A DNA stretch of 64,000 bases from Malus domestica (taxonomy: Eukaryota > Streptophyta > Magnoliopsida > Rosales > Rosaceae): assembly GCF_042453785.1 (NCBI RefSeq), contig NC_091667.1:32356001-32420000 (forward strand), in the 5' to 3' direction. Every line of letters begins with the position of its first letter. Within the stretch, counting starts at the first letter, position 1. The notes beneath the pieces are model-generated. The model ran no database searches and had not been told where the DNA came from. It worked only from the letters and a program-made list of their open reading frames with translations. Of the stretch, positions 9,505-23,445 are shown one piece after another. Position numbers and translations under genes: made by a program.

Positions 9505-12500
9505 ATGGGTGACCCTATCTCCGGCCTCCGCCAGCGTTCCGGGTCCGGCATCGTCCAGAGAGTCAGATTGGAGAACTTCATGTGCCACAGTAGCTTGCAG
9601 ATTGAGCTCGGCGACTGGGTCAATTTCATCACCGGCCAAAATGGAAGTAAGCCCTCCTCTCTCTCTCTCTCTCTACCTCTGTCTACTCTCTCTCTATAAA
9701 TGCGTCTGTTTGAATTGGGTTTATGAATTGTATGTGAAATTGATCGAATTTATGATTTTTTTGGTAAATTGGGGGTTTGAAATTGTGTATATATGAGTTG
9801 ATTGTTTGTGTTTCTGTAGGTGGTAAAAGTGCAATACTGACAGCTCTGTGTGTGGCCTTTGGGTCTCGAGCTAAAGGCACTCAAAGGGCGTCGACATTGA
9901 AGGATTTCATAAAAACTGGTTGCAGGTTCGTGCCTTCTGCCCTTTTTCCAGTTTTCCTTTTTTCTTAGGTATGTGTGGCATGTTTTGGTTTGTGTGTGCA
10001 CGGTATGGCAAATCATTGAATTTTGAAAGTGATATGTTATAGAAAAGAACTGTTTGCGTAGAGGGTTGTTCCACATTTGGTTCCAACTCATGTGAATAGT
10101 AACAGATAGAGGGTCGTGGTCTACATTTGATTTCAAGTGAAAATCCAAAGATTAAACACCTGGGACTTTCAAAAGCTTTCTTCTTTCTCTTAAGAAAATT
10201 TCACCGTAAAATTTTCTGGTGGTTGAGTTTCACTTCCAAATCCTAATGCATGATGGAACGCCTTAAGTGGTTTTGACTTCTCCTGTTTTTAAGTATCTGT
10301 TCTTAAACTGCTTTTTGGTGTCTCACATTTTTATGTGCTGTGTTATATTGCAGTAATGCTGTTGTCCAAGTGGAACTCAAAAATCAAGGGGAGGATGCTT
10401 TTAAGCCTGAAATATATGGGGACATCATAACGGTAGAGCGCAGGATTTCTGGAACCACAAGCGCCACTGTTTTGAAGGATAAACAAGGTTTAAACTTTAA
10501 ATTCCTTTGCTTATGTAATTTTGTTTTGCTCTCTCTGATGAGTCAGGAACGTAGTTACGTAAACACGGAGTATATAGAGTTGATTCAAATTTTATGGTAT
10601 TGACTTTGAGGTATCGAGTGAATAATTTTCTTACAGTATTGCTTGTTTGTATTTCTACCTACATAAAACGTTGATTAAACTATTGACTTTAAACTTTTAA
10701 ACTGATATTAATATACTTTCACATCTTGTTTGTACTTGTTTTTGGTGAATCAGCTAGAAATATTGTTGGTTGGCATATTTGTCCTTATGGCAGTTTCATT
10801 CTTTTGTCCCATGTTAAAGGTTGGCATGCACCACAAGGTTGCCTATGTATTAAAAATCTTTACAAAACATGGTTGTTACATTTTTCTTTATCCATCTTTC
10901 TTTTACTAAACATTTGTAAACTTGTTATAGGAAAACCGTTTCTTCTCCAAAAAAAAAAAAAAAAATATTTTAGGAAAACTTCTTCTGACATGTATCAATC
11001 TTTTGCTTCAATTTTGTTTTCCATCCTTATATCATTGAAATAATGAAAGACCTGTGAGATGGAACTGTTGTTCATTATGTTTTTCTTTTCTAATAATATT
11101 GATATGATTTTTTCCCTTCATAATCTTTTCTGCTGTACTATAGTGCCAGATCATTGATTCATGACGTTGTAGTTTTCATTTGACCATGTTCTCCATCTGA
11201 GGAGTTTGGCAGGAAGAAGGGTTGCTGCTCGAAAAGAGGATCTTCGAGAGCTAGTAGAACATTTTAATGTGAGTGTTTTTCCTAGTACCAGCTTAATCTG
11301 CTTTGCATCAATTATTTTTTAGAAATTATCTGTTTGCATTAAGTTAGCATGGTAGACTAAGACTAACAAGATTGTTCACTGCTATTTTGTTGTTTCATGA
11401 AGATGATATGTTTAAATTGAGTGATAATTTATATTTGACCGCATTTAGTAATGTTTAATTGTTAGAGGTTTGTATCATGTCATGTGCATTTCAACACTTA
11501 CCTTCATCAAAGTTAGACTCCTGCAAAGGATATTCATGATTCAATGTTTTACACTGCAGATTGATGTGGAGAATCCTTGTGTTGTCATGAGTCAAGACAA
11601 AAGCAGAGAGTTTTTGCATTCTGGGAATGACAAAGATAAATTCAAGGTGATTATTTATGTTGCGTGTTATCTGAGAAGAACAGAGTTCAATGGTTGTGCT
11701 GTACTGACACATGATTGTTCAGTTCTTTTACAAGGCCACACTTCTTCAGCAAGTTGAAGATCTTTTGCAAAACATTGAAAAACAGTTGGAGAAGGCAGGT
11801 GTTGTTGTTGATGAATTAGAGGGCTCAATAAGACCTATTGAAAGGGAACTTAATGAGTTGCAAGAAAAGATTAAAAGCATGGAGCATGTTGAAGAAATAT
11901 CTCAAAAAGCAAAACAGTTAAAAAAGAAGCTTGCTTGGTCATGGGTATATGATGTGGACAAGCAACTCCAGGAACAGAATTTGAGAATTGTCAAGCTGAA
12001 AGATCGTGTGCCTCGATGTCAAGCTAAAATTGATGAAAAAATAGTGAGTTGACAGAGATATCTTTCTATATTTTCCTCATCGACTGTTGTCTTTCCGATT
12101 TCTTAAGAAATATTAAGTGGAAGTAAGTCTTCAGCTTTGAAAAGAATCCAGAGAATACAAACAGAAGAGATTCTTGAAGGAAAAATAGTTGTGTTTGTTT
12201 TATCTATTGTACAGGGTTCTGATAAAAAATATATCTATTTTACAGGGTCAAGTGGTGAAACTGAGAGAATGCTTCACCTTGAAGAAATCTGAAATTGATC
12301 AGATGATGGCAAAGACATCAGAAATTAGGAGAATGAAGGACGAATTACAGCAGACACTAACATTGGTACGTTGAAAGCTTGTTCTTTTTAGAAGTATCCT
12401 GAGTGAAGGATACATATTTTCTTGGGAGGTGATTTTCACACTCTTAAGCTTCTCACATACACCCTCTTATTTGTAGCCATTGGATTGAATTAATCAAATG

Positions 12501-15500
12501 AAACAATGGACATGATTAAACAGGGGTGCGAGAGAGGCTAAAAAGGGTGTGTGTTTATCATTTGACTTCCCCTTCCTCAGTTTCTTTATCCTAAAATAAA
12601 AAAATAAAAAAGAATGCAAGTAACTTCTGCAAATGTTTTTTTCACCAGCAAGTCATCTCAAAAGAAACTGCTGTTTAGTGATACATACTTCATTTTTATT
12701 TACAATTGAATTCTGAAAAAATTGTAACGTTGAAATTGCTAAGTATGTGTTACCTTTCTGAATATGCTTGCCTATTTGGTAATTAGCTGTTGAATTCCTT
12801 TTTCTTTGTATCTCTGTTAATTAGTTCTTGTATGGTCATCTGTTAATTAGTTCTTGTATGGTCATGAAAATGTTACATCCTTTCAAGATAATGGGTGCCA
12901 AATCCTTTTTTAGGCCACGAAAGAGAAGATTGGGATTGGAGAAGAATATAGCCGCAAAGCTAACCATATCCAGAAGTTGATGAATGCTGTTAGGTCTCTT
13001 CAGCAACAGATTGAGGATACACAGGAGCAACATGCCAAACATACACAGGTTTTTTCTGTTTCCTGTTGTGTACAACCATATATCAGCATTACTTCTTTGA
13101 GAGCATGCTAGTTTGTTCCTTCTTCATTTTGTTTTTCCTTCACAGAACTTACTGTGAATACTATTCTCATTGAAGGGATGCTTTTGTTGATGTAAAGATT
13201 AGATGGTTTGCATGAAAATCTCAAGTAGTGGTTCAATATGGTTTCAGGTGATTAGTTCAATCAATAGGCCATGGAAATAGTAGGGGTTATTAGTGGCTAC
13301 TGAAATAGTACAGGCTTCGAACTTGCCCTTGTAATATGTGAGGCTGAGCTGCTGAAGTTAGGATTACCTGGTTTTTAATAGTTGCAATTATAGAGAAAAG
13401 GGCCTGGGGTTCTAAGGAATACTGAAAAAAAAAGTTTGGGTGATACCTTGGTGGTTAAAAGATCCCATAAATTTGTTAACCTGTAATTGCAAATTCTGGC
13501 TCACAGTTTCTTGAAGTATTGAAAGTTGTATACAACTTTGGCTTTATACTCAAAGTCAACATTCCATCATCAAATTTAATATCTTTAGTTATAATGAAAA
13601 CAAAATATTAACTCTTGGTTGTAATATCTCAAATCAGAAATGTATTCTTCCTTTGCTTAATTCCAATAAAGGATTTATAATGAAAAATAGCCAGGGAATA
13701 CAAAAATTGATTTTGTGCCTAATTAGATTACATGCAAATGGATGGGTTAATCTTCTTAAGCATCTTTAAAATATCAGCTTTTACACCACTAATTTGATAT
13801 TGTTGCAGGCAGAAGAATCTGCAATAGAGGAAAAGCTGAAAGAACTCCAAAATGAGGTTTCTACTGTTGAATCAATGCTTACCAGGTTGAAAGTCATAAA
13901 TTTTGTCAATTTATGTTTTGCGTTGCAGTCAAGGAAGATTTAACCAAATCCCAGTTGCATCTAATGATATTTTCAGGTTGAAGGAAGAGGAGAGTGCCTT
14001 ATCAGAATGCATACAACAGATAAATAATGAAATCAGAGAGATAAATCAAATGGTATGAAATGTTTGGCTTGATTTAATAACTTGAAATTGTTTATCGCAA
14101 ATTTTTGCACATTTTGTGTAGTTAATTTCATAACTTGAAAATGCATAATTTGTTTGTCAAACTTAGATAGCTGTGATTCTTGAATGTATATATTATGACA
14201 TGTTGATCTTTCAGATTCAAAATATTGACAAGAATCGCCGAGAGATCTCAAGTGTTATTCGTGAGCTTCGTCAAAACCAAACCAACAAGGTGAGGCTCTC
14301 TCTATATTGTGGTCTTAGAAGCATGTGAAATCACTAGTCTTTTCTATGTGGGATATTTCAAACGAAGTCCATTTGTACCCATCCCTTCTAAAATGCATAT
14401 GCAATAGTTCACGTGCTGGCATTTTACTTGAAATAACTGTAATGCTCAGTAGGAAAAATGTTATTGTTATACAGGTGACAGCATTTGGTGGACAGCAGGT
14501 GATATACCTCCTACAATCGATTGAGAGACATCATCAAAGATTCACAAGTCCTCCTATTGGTCCAATTGGTGCCCACCTGGTAAGTGTGGAACAACTGTAT
14601 TACATTCTACATAATTTGGACTTCTGTATTTCACCATACCAAATTAAATGTTTTGAATAAGAATTGTTTTTTCTGTGATGCACTTCATAATTTCTACTGA
14701 ACTTACACAGTTAATACTTAGTGTTACTTTACTCTTCAATTTACTTGTTCTTTCTAGCAAGATTCTTTTTTTACTGCCGCTTGCAACTACATGCTAAGTG
14801 ATGCATCTTTATGGTTGTTTCTGCAGACTTTGAATAATGGAGATGTCTGGGGCCCTGCTGTTGAACATGCCATTGGAAGGTTGCTCAATGCTTTCATTGT
14901 AACGAATCATAAAGACTCTCTTCTTCTGAGAGCATGTGCAAAAGAAGCGAAGTACAACAACGTTCAGATTATCATATATGACTTTTCATTACCAAGGTAG
15001 ATATTAATTCTCAGTTTGCTGTCTCATACAGTGCATGTTTTCTTTCTGTGATTGCATAATTCCCCTCTTTTTTTCTGGACTAGGTTGCATATACCTCCTC
15101 ACATGCTTCCACAAACAGAGCACCCAACTACTCTTTCCCGTGTTCATTCTGAAAATCATACTGTTCTAAATGTTTTGGTAGATAGGGTAAGTTACAGGCT
15201 TCTTTTGCTCATACCATGATTTATGGTATATTATGTTACGTGTTGATCTTGCTAGACATGACATTTACTTTATTATTTTCTGAACTAATCTCTTCCAGGG
15301 AGATATTGAAAGGCAAGTTCTTGTACGAGATTATGACGTGGGAAAAACAGTTGCTTTTGACCAGAGGATCTCAAATTTAAAGGAGGTTGTCACTTTAGAT
15401 GGTAGTAGGATGTAAGCAAAAGATAGATCTGATTCCTGTTACATATTCTTCAATTTTCACATTTACATCTGGATTGGAAAGTTTGTTTTGCTTTTAATGT

Positions 15501-18500
15501 CATAAATCTATGTACTGAAGTTTTGTCTAACCTTCTAGTATAATTTTCTATTCCTCATAAAATTTGATTTTTACTGAGCAAGGTTCTATACTGTTGATGG
15601 CGAGTTTGGAAACTGATTATTGTCTCTCAATCTTCTACCACATTCATCGGGTTCAGACGCAGTTTTGGTTTACAAATAAGCTCATATTTCTGTCTTATTT
15701 CTAGGTTTTCTCGTGGCTCTGTCCAGACAGTACTCCCTCCCAATAAGAGAGTTAGAACTGGTCGTCTTTGTAGTTCTTACGATGATCAAATTAGTGATCT
15801 TGAAAGGCAAGCGAAAAGTGTAGAAGAAGAAGATAAGCAGTGCATGAGGAGAAAAAGAAATGCAGAGCAAAACCTTCAGGATCTTCAAGAGAAGCTCCGA
15901 AATGTGAAGGTTATATTTGTTTACCTTCTCTTCTTTGATTATGAGCCTATGCTTTTGAATGCAAAATTAATATAGTTGTCCTATTGTATTTTAGTTTGAA
16001 ATGTGACACTAAACTTAAGATCTCCTCGTCTAATTCATTGCTATTGATTAGTGGTCTAAATATTTCATTCACGCTGTTTGCTAATCATACTTTGGTTCTT
16101 TCCTTTGTGTAGAGGAGGCGTGCGCATGCGGACCGTGATTTGGCATCTAAGAGAATAGCGCTTCAAGACAGTGCGTATGCTGCCGAAGCTAGTACATCAC
16201 CTGCATCAACTGTTGATGAGCTTCACCAAGAAATCTCAGTCTGTTGCATGATACTTTATGTTTTGATTTACTCCATTATGTGTATCTTTTAAGATAAAGT
16301 TTTCTTATTTTGATGAGCTTTATCAACTGTTGATTATCAGAAAATGCAAGAGGAGATTCAAGAAAAGAAAATGTTGCTGCAAAAGTTTCGAGAGAGAACT
16401 GATGAAGCTGAAGCAAAGACCCATGATCTTAAAGTATCATATGAGAAACTATGTGGTATGGTAACTCATTTTAAGTATTAAGTATTTGGTTCCATACACG
16501 TTCTTCCCATCTTACTTTTTCTTTGTGTTCAATAAACCAATAGAGTCAGCAAAAGGAGATATTGATGCCTTTGAGAAAGCAGAGAGAGAACTGATGGAGA
16601 CTGAAGAAAATCTGGCTTCTGCAGAAGATGTCTCCTCTGCTTTCCTTAAACTTACACGCACACATATACGTGTTTTTTCAATGCCTTGTAACTCTTGTTG
16701 TTCTCTTTCTGTAAATCTAACAATTCAACGTTATCTCAGGAGAAAGCTCATTATGAAGGTGTAATGAGGAACAAGGTACTTCGCGATATCCAAGAAGCAG
16801 AAAAAGAATTTCAGCAGCTTGAGCATCATCGTGAGGTATTATCATCTACAGCCTATGGTTTCATTATGTCTTAATTCCTGGCAAGCAACAGCTTCATGTA
16901 CTTTGCTGATTTTGTGTGTACCTTTGACACTCCTGCTTTTGTTTTATTTTTTATTAATTTGTAAATTTCCAGGTATGTGATTGTGCAAAGATAATATAGC
17001 GTACATTGGAATTCAATTTTCTCTGCCCTTTATTTTAGGGTTGATGTCTGTACTTGTGTCTCTGAATTGTTCTTGAGAATTTGAATATTTGTGTACGAAA
17101 GATATTGTTTTAGGCCTCATTCGGAAAGTGCTTTTAAAATGACTGAAAATGCTTTCTGCAAGAAGTGCCGGTTATGTGCTTCTTGTAGGAAGCACTTCAA
17201 GTTCTTTTCCATGATTCACTTACAGTTTTACTAAGGATTGGTTTCAAAACGCACTTTCATCAAAAGTGTTTTCAGTCATTCTAAAAACACATCCAAACAA
17301 GTAGTATCAACTAGTTGCTGAAGTTATCCACTGGCTGAACTGCAGGAGAATTGTAGAAAGGCTTCTATCCTTTGTCCTGAGAGTGAAATTATAGCTATGG
17401 GTGATTGGGATGGTAGCACCCCGGAACAGCTCAGTGCCCTATTAACCAGGCTGAATCAGAGGCTTGAGCGAGAGAGCCAGAGGTATGTAAATTATTCTCT
17501 TTATTGCTTCTGTTGGACAACAATTCCAAACTAAAGCTTGTAAATAAGATCTTTTTTCTTATTTGATCTGTTGCAGATTCACTGAATCCATTGATGACCT
17601 TCGATTGTCATATAAGAAAAAAGAACGTAAGATATTAGAAAGACAGAAAAAGTACAGAGCTTACCGAGAAAAGTTACATGTAAGGTCCTGCATGTGTAAT
17701 GCTATCTTGGTGCTCTAACTGCAAATTTTGGATAATTATATAGCCTCCAGTTTTGCTTTCTATCTCTGCCTTCTACAGAAATTGCATATGCTTTGTAAAC
17801 TTCTATGTGGAGAAATAATTTCTTTGATTTTGATTGAAACTATGTACTCAATTAATACCTGTGAGCATGTGGAGTTTGTGGATGTGGATTATTGAAGGCA
17901 TATGGCCTGGGTTATCCCTTGCTTAAAGTTGCCTTCTTAATTAGGCATTGCCCATGAAATGTTACTGCACAGCAGTGATTTTGGAGAAACGATGTTTTAT
18001 GGTAGTTTATATGTCTAAGATGTGCCCTTTGTTCCCTGTATTCGATATGGTCTGATAACCGTCTATTCTATATCTTCTGTGGAGCGCGGTCCCCAAATGG
18101 ATGAATCTTGCTGCTCAGAGTCGAATTGATGTATTTTTCCTTGTCCAATCATTTAATTGCAGGCATGCCAGAAAGCCCTAAATTTGCGACGTAGCAAGTT
18201 TGAAAGAAACGCAAATCTTTTAAAGCGCCAGTTGACATGGCAGTATGTTGTCTCTTCTCAATAACAAATCACACCGCTTTACTTTTTCAATTCTAGGTAC
18301 CTTCTAATTTTTATTCTGTTCTTAGTTTTAATACCCATCTGGGAAGGAAAGGGATGAGTGGGAAAATTAAGATAGATGACAGGGAGAGGACCCTTGCTAT
18401 TGAGGTAAGCTTGGTATTTCTGGACGGCTTGGTATTTCTTTTGCTAATCCTATTTTTCCTTCCAAAACTTGATGCCATGTACTCCTTTGCTCAGGTAAAG

Positions 18501-19222
18501 ATGCCCCAGGATGCATCAAGCAGCACTGTTCGCGACACTAGAGGGCTTTCAGGTTTCCTTCTTAAATACTCTGACTGGTTGTCCATTTATTTCTGTTTTC
18601 GTGAAATCTTAGCTCAACGATTTCATTGTTTGCAGTCTGTAATATAAGTACCTAAAAAGAAATAACGTTTATGTTAATTTGATTGTTAATCAGGTGGAGA
18701 GCGCTCCTTTTCAACATTGTGCTTTACATTGTCTCTTCATGAAATGACGGAAGCCCCGTTTAGAGCAATGGACGAGTTTGATGTTTTCATGGTATGGTTT
18801 AAGTATTCCCTTTACGCCAGGAATGACGATTGTGTTCATACTTTATGTTTTGTTAAGCGTGAAAGAATGATTTCATCAACTATGTTTCTGGAATTCATTT
18901 GATCTCCAGGATGCCGTAAGCCGGAAAATCAGCCTAGACACTCTTGTCGATTTTGCATTGGTGCAAGGATCCCAATGGATACTCATCACCCCTCACGATA
19001 TCAGGTAATGCCGTAAGAAAGATTATGATCTCGAGTTTCAGACGTTTTGCAATTGAATTTTCTTTCCGTGGATATCAGTCTGCAAATCCTTTTTTTCCTT
19101 GACCAAATCCAAACATTGCGCTTGATCATGACATGATTCTCTGAATCCGGTTCTTTCGATGCAGTATGGTGAAGAACGGGGAGAGGATAAAGAAGCAGCA
19201 AATGGCAGCTCCTCGCTCTTGA
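9505..19222 (+). CDS. SMC6: SMC6, structural maintenance of chromosomes protein 6
   Basis: ATPase subunit of the SMC5/6 complex, which acts in the nucleus in homologous-recombination repair and replication-fork stability. The 28 exons are 9505-9646, 9820-9925, 10354-10487, 11213-11268, 11560-11646, 11723-12043, 12246-12365, 12914-13048, 13809-13885, 13977-14052, 14215-14289, 14475-14579, 14827-14996, 15084-15186, 15299-15411, 15705-15909, 16113-16238, 16341-16455, 16544-16629, 16740-16835, 17346-17482, 17577-17679, 18163-18242, 18326-18404, 18495-18552, 18694-18791, 18910-19004 and 19165-19222. They total 3156 nt, or 1051 residues, close to the roughly 1057 of Arabidopsis SMC6B. The Walker A motif GQNGSGKS spans exons 1-2. 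Long coiled coils flank a central hinge (about residues 450-600). The ABC signature [11 protein letters not shown] and Walker B (MDEFDVFMD) lie near the C-terminus, which ends [10 protein letters not shown] as in Arabidopsis. The start gives QRSGSG before the conserved ENFMCH. All key ATPase motifs are intact, so I call it functional. Confidence 0.96.
12424..12590. mobile_element. MITE-like insertion in SMC6 intron 7
   Basis: The left end GGGAGGTGATTTTCACAC and the reverse complement of the right end (GGGAAGTCAAATGATAAACA, then CACACCC) form imperfect inverted termini around an AT-rich core. It lies wholly within the intron at 12366-12913 and does not touch the splice signals. Confidence 0.45.
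17113..17300. mobile_element. MITE-like insertion in SMC6 intron 20
   Basis: It begins GCCTCATTCGGAAAGTGC and TTTTAAAATGACTGAAAA, and ends with TTTTCAGTCATTCTAAAA followed by ACACATCCAAAC, so the ends are mutually inverted. Internal blocks (GCTTCTTG, GGATTGGTTTC) recur in the copies at 19777-19966, 19967-20230 and 32102-32305. It is a non-autonomous DNA transposon family (hAT-like by look) and has no coding capacity. Confidence 0.65.
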
Positions 19223-19568
19223 ATTGTTTCCCTGTCTAGTTTTAATTATTTAGTCATAATAATTACCCGGTAATGCTTGATTAGATGATGGTAGATATGT
19301 ATTTATCAACTGACCTTTATTATCTTAATTAACTGAGTGGGAGATTATATGGAATGATTGTAATTAATTATACCCATGGGTTTTTTTTATACATATTTTC
19401 AACACTTTTGGGACATTTTTATTCGCTCATTTTTCTGCATTTTTATTCCCAGGCAAGTTTTAACCAAATTAAATCGTCTTGTGCGTTAAAAATATAATCT
19501 ACCGTTCATTTTTTTAATAAACAATAAGATTAGTACAACGGAGCTTATGGTGCACTTATAAAAAAGGA

Positions 19569-19709
19569 AAAGTAATGAAAATGGTTTAAAATTTTTGAAT
19601 TTTAACAAAATGACAAAATAAATGGTAAAGTGAATAGGATTGATTTTTTAGTGTAAAAATATGGTTTTTCGTTAAAATGAACTGTATCGGGAGTTTTTCG
19701 TTAAAGTTC
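19569..19709. mobile_element. MITE-like element, same family as 7898-8050 and 56991-57138
   Basis: The three copies share the order TAATGAAAA, TTTGA(G/A)TTTTAA, GACAAAATAAA.GGTAAAGTGAA, TTTTTAGTGTAAAAAT.TG, TTTTTCGTTAAA. Their outer ends are imperfectly inverted. This copy lies 350 bp downstream of the SMC6 stop codon. Confidence 0.6.
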
Positions 19710-19776
19710 TTCTTATAAGAAAGCTACGTTATCAAGATTAGTCATAACCGCGTTTCGAGCATATCAGAAATATAAG

Positions 19777-20230
19777 ACTTGTTTGGATGTCTTTTTGAAA
19801 TGATTAAAAGCGTTTCTAACTAAAATATTTTTTAAGTGTTTTTTTGCAAGAAACATCAGTTATATGCTTCTTTCAGGAAAAACTATAAGTGTTAAGGATT
19901 GGTTCCAAAAACATTTTCACCAAAAACGTTTTTAGTCATTTTAAAAGCAATTCCAAACAAGCCCATATGGTGTGTTTGACAATTGCTTTTTATGGAAGCG
20001 TGTTTTTTGTGAAAATGCTTTTGGAATCAGTTCCTAGTAAAATGCAAGTGAATTATGAAAAAACATTTGACGTGTTTTATGCAAAAGCATATAACTTGTG
20101 CTTTTTCTAAAAAACATTTTTTTTCACTTAAAAGTGATTTACTAAAAACTCTTTCAATTATTTTAGAAACCAAAAAATATTTTTTTTTATCAAAAACATT
20201 TTAAATTATTTTAAAAATATTTTCAAATGA
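19777..20230. mobile_element. Two adjacent MITE-like copies (19777-19966 and 19967-20230)
   Basis: The first copy runs from CTTGTTTGGATGTC to AGCAATTCCAAACAAG. The second starts GGTGTGTTTGACAATTGC and is more decayed. Both carry the family blocks seen in SMC6 intron 20: GGATTGGTTCC or its complement, ACATTTTCACCAAAAACG, and TTTTAGTCATTTTAAAA. They are probably two insertions in opposite orientation, side by side. Confidence 0.6.
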
Positions 20231-20653
20231 ATTCATATATCGTTTTTGTCGTTCACAAGAGACCACCTCTAAACAAGCAGACACAGATTACAATTTTACC
20301 AAATATTAGTATGCGAAAAATATCAAACGATAAAAAGAAGAGTAGAAAGTCAATCATTATCGTTTGTTTTTTCTCCCTTTTTCTGGGTCCTGCATCTGAA
20401 AAGAAATTTGAATTATAACGGCTATCTAACGATCATATTTGATGAGTGGACATTGTTTGTTGTGTTTCTGGTCTAATCACATCACCAAATGAAATGGCTT
20501 TGTAATTTGTTTGGATGTGTGAAAACAAAAAGCGCCGCACACCCAGCCCTTTCATTCAAAACTCGCAAGAAGTTTAGAGAGAGAAAATCTAGCGGTTGAT
20601 AGAATACTGAGAAAATCTAGAGAGAGAGAGCTGAAACAAGAAGAAAGACAAAA

Positions 20654-22521
20654 ATGGGATACAGAGAAACAGCAGAAGAAGACGACCATGAAACGATGTC
20701 GTTGCGGTGCGAGAAACCAAACCCAAAGACCAGCCCTTTACCGCCATCGAAGCGGCGGACGGCGAGGTGGTCAGACATCTGGCTCAAGAACACCACCCCT
20801 CTCAAGAACATGATATTCGCTATGCAGCTGGCCTCGCCCAATCCGAAGTCCACCCACAGAACCCTGATCCCCAATTGGGCAAACATTGACCGGACTTCCG
20901 TATTGTCCGACGAAATCCTCCTCAAGATCCTCGCCAAGCTCCCGGAATCGCAGCGGAAGCCTAGCTCCGTCGTCTGCAAGCGGTGGCTCAACCTCCACGG
21001 CCGCCTTGTACGGTCAATCAAGATCTTGGACTGGAACTTTCTCCAATCGGGTCGGTTAATTTCGCGGTTCCCCAACCTGAATCAGGTGGATCTTCTATCT
21101 GGGTCGTTGATTCCGGACCAAAATTCGGGCATTTCGTTGAGTTGTAGGATGTTATCGGTGCACACCGGCTCCGGGTTTTCGCCGAATCAGCGAGTTTTGG
21201 AATCGAATTTGCTTCCAGCTGAAGTTGTTGACAGGGGGCTTGATGGGCTGGCGAGTGGATGCCCCAACTTGCGGAAGCTTGTGGTGATTGGCGCTAGTGA
21301 ATTGGGCCTGCTGAGTGTGGCGGAGGAGTGCCCCACATTGCAAGAACTGGAACTGCACAAGTGCAGTGACAATGTGCTGCGTGGGATTGCGGCGTGTGAG
21401 AATTTGCAGGTGCTGAAGCTGGTTGCAAATGTGGATGTACTTTACAGTTCAGTGGTTTCGGATATTGGGTTGACGATTTTAGCTCAAGGATGTACTAGAC
21501 TGGTAAAGCTTGAGCTTTGGGGATGTGAGGGAAGCTATGATGGGATTAAGGCAATTGGGCAGTGTTGCCAAATGTTGGAGGAGCTGACTTTCTGTGATCA
21601 CAGGATGGATGGTGGCTGGCTGGCCGCGCTTCCCTATTGCGAAAATTTGAAGACTTTGAGGTTTCAGTCGTGTAAGAGGATTGAAACTGTTCCAGTGCCA
21701 GACGAGTACTTGAGTGCTTGTCCGGCTCTGGAAAGGTTGCATTTGGAGAAATGTCAGCTGAGGGACAAGAAGATTGTGAGAGCTTTGTTTATGGTGTGTA
21801 GACCTGCGAAGGAGATTGTTTTTAAGAACTGTTGGGGATTGGAGAATGATATGTTCAGGCTAGCAAGCACTTGCAGGTACATTGGTTCTTTTCTCTATGT
21901 TATGCCTTCCGTTGCCTGAGATTTATGTTGGCACGTTATACGCCGATTAGTTATCTGGTATCAATCTACGAATGCTCTTAACGTTACGAGTAGGTTTGCT
22001 AGAACAAAAGCCACAAACTTTTCGAAGATTATTGACGATGTACTGTTGGATTTGTTATATTGCAATTGTAATGAACTGTAGATACTTCGATTTGCTTGAA
22101 TTGTCGAAAGTTCACAGCTTTTACTGGTTGAGTTGCTAAGATTTTTGGTCACTGAATTCTACTTGGGAATTTTATGGGTGTTTGGTGTTGTCGCAGGAGA
22201 GTGAAATTGCTATCACTAGAGGGATGCTCAGTGCTAACAACAGAGGGTCTGGAGTCTGTAATTCTTGCCTGGAAGGGGCTCGAATGTCTTCGAGTTGCAT
22301 CGTGCAAGAACTTAAAGGACAAGGAGATATCTCCTGCACTCTCAACCTTGTTTTCTACTCTCAAAGAGCTGCAATGGAGGCCGGATACCAAATCTCTTCT
22401 CCCATCGAGAATTAATGGAACCACCATAGGAAAGAAAGGCAGTAGATTTTTCAGGAAGACGCGCGATTTGAAGATGCTGTTCGATGATCAGAATCCGCTC
22501 CTTGAATTTATCCACAGATGA
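20654..22521 (+). CDS. F-box/LRR protein, At5g07670/At5g51370-like
   Basis: Substrate adaptor of an SCF ubiquitin ligase. Two exons (20654-21876 and 22197-22521) are joined across an intron with GT-AG ends that completes an Arg codon, giving 515 residues. The conserved plant-specific N-terminal block [14 protein letters not shown] is followed by an F-box at about residues 80-125 ([18 protein letters not shown], then VCKRWL). Leucine-rich repeats of the cysteine-containing type run over about residues 185-460, with repeated L..L.L..C patterns such as [27 protein letters not shown] and [10 protein letters not shown]. The C-terminal tail ([19 protein letters not shown]) is outside the repeats. 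The family of Arabidopsis RNI-like F-box proteins is recognisable, but no substrate is established to my knowledge. The first in-frame ATG matches a normal family N-terminus. A 152-codon frame opposite exon 1 is a shadow. Confidence 0.9.
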
Positions 22522-23445
22522 GATGATCATCAATGATCTCTTGTATGAAGAATGTACGAGGATACAGAGGAAGATTGTTGTTAGTTTTAATCTTCCACAA
22601 TGAGGAAACAGCCCAGATTGTACAATTATATTACAGTTTGCCCAACCCACCTCTCCCCTAGTGAATGTTGGGCAAACCCTTTTCTCCATAACCTTAATTT
22701 TATGGTACAAATGTTTTACTTCTTCATTCTTGATGGTAATTTTGTCAGTTGCTCCGTTAAATTTAGGGTAACTTTTATCCATCCATAGGACATTGCAAAT
22801 AAAATAGGGACATGTAACAAAAATTTACATGTTTTTCTCATTGAATCGAAACGTCACAGTAACAATGTATTAGTGTCATATAACTTTTTTTTTTCTTCTA
22901 TCATCGACAAGAATAACGTGGCAGAAACATAGAGGTTAGAGAAAAGAAAAGGAAAAAAGAGCAGTAATTTTTTTTTGGTCAAACTATAGAAGAGCATTGT
23001 ATGCATAGGGTAATGCTCCGTAAATTAAATGATATGTCACTAATAAGAAATAAGTACGTTAATCAACATTCAATTAATAATTCAATCATCAATAACCACA
23101 CCATTTGGTTTAAAAATTTGATCTCCTTACCATTACCAATACGTACAACATTTTTGACATAGCTGTTGACACTTGGAAAAGTTGTCTTTTTTTAATATGT
23201 GCAGAACACAAATGAAACACCATATGTATCATTATTTAATAAAAAAAGACACTAACAAATATTTTTTGTTTTTTTACTAAATAATAAATTTTGTTAGATT
23301 ATATATTAAATTAACTAGCGACAAAGTTCGAACCTATCCCTCATGGAGGGCTTTAACACTTCTTCTAATTTTATATAATAAAATGTGACGTGGCGTGACA
23401 CGCCATGTCCCGGCGCACTGAAAGATCTCACCCTCTGCAGCAACA
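22522..23445. other. Intergenic region between the F-box and LPA1-like genes
   Basis: Presumed 3' end of the F-box transcript followed by AT-rich repeat-like sequence (about 22850-23380, with a GTAATGCTCCGTAAATTAAA block) and the short promoter of the LPA1-like gene. No gene is seen. Confidence 0.5.

Noticed and set aside
20617-21075. 152-codon frame on the - strand opposite the F-box gene
   Set aside because: Shadow of the F-box exon 1. The plus strand has the F-box and LRR pattern.
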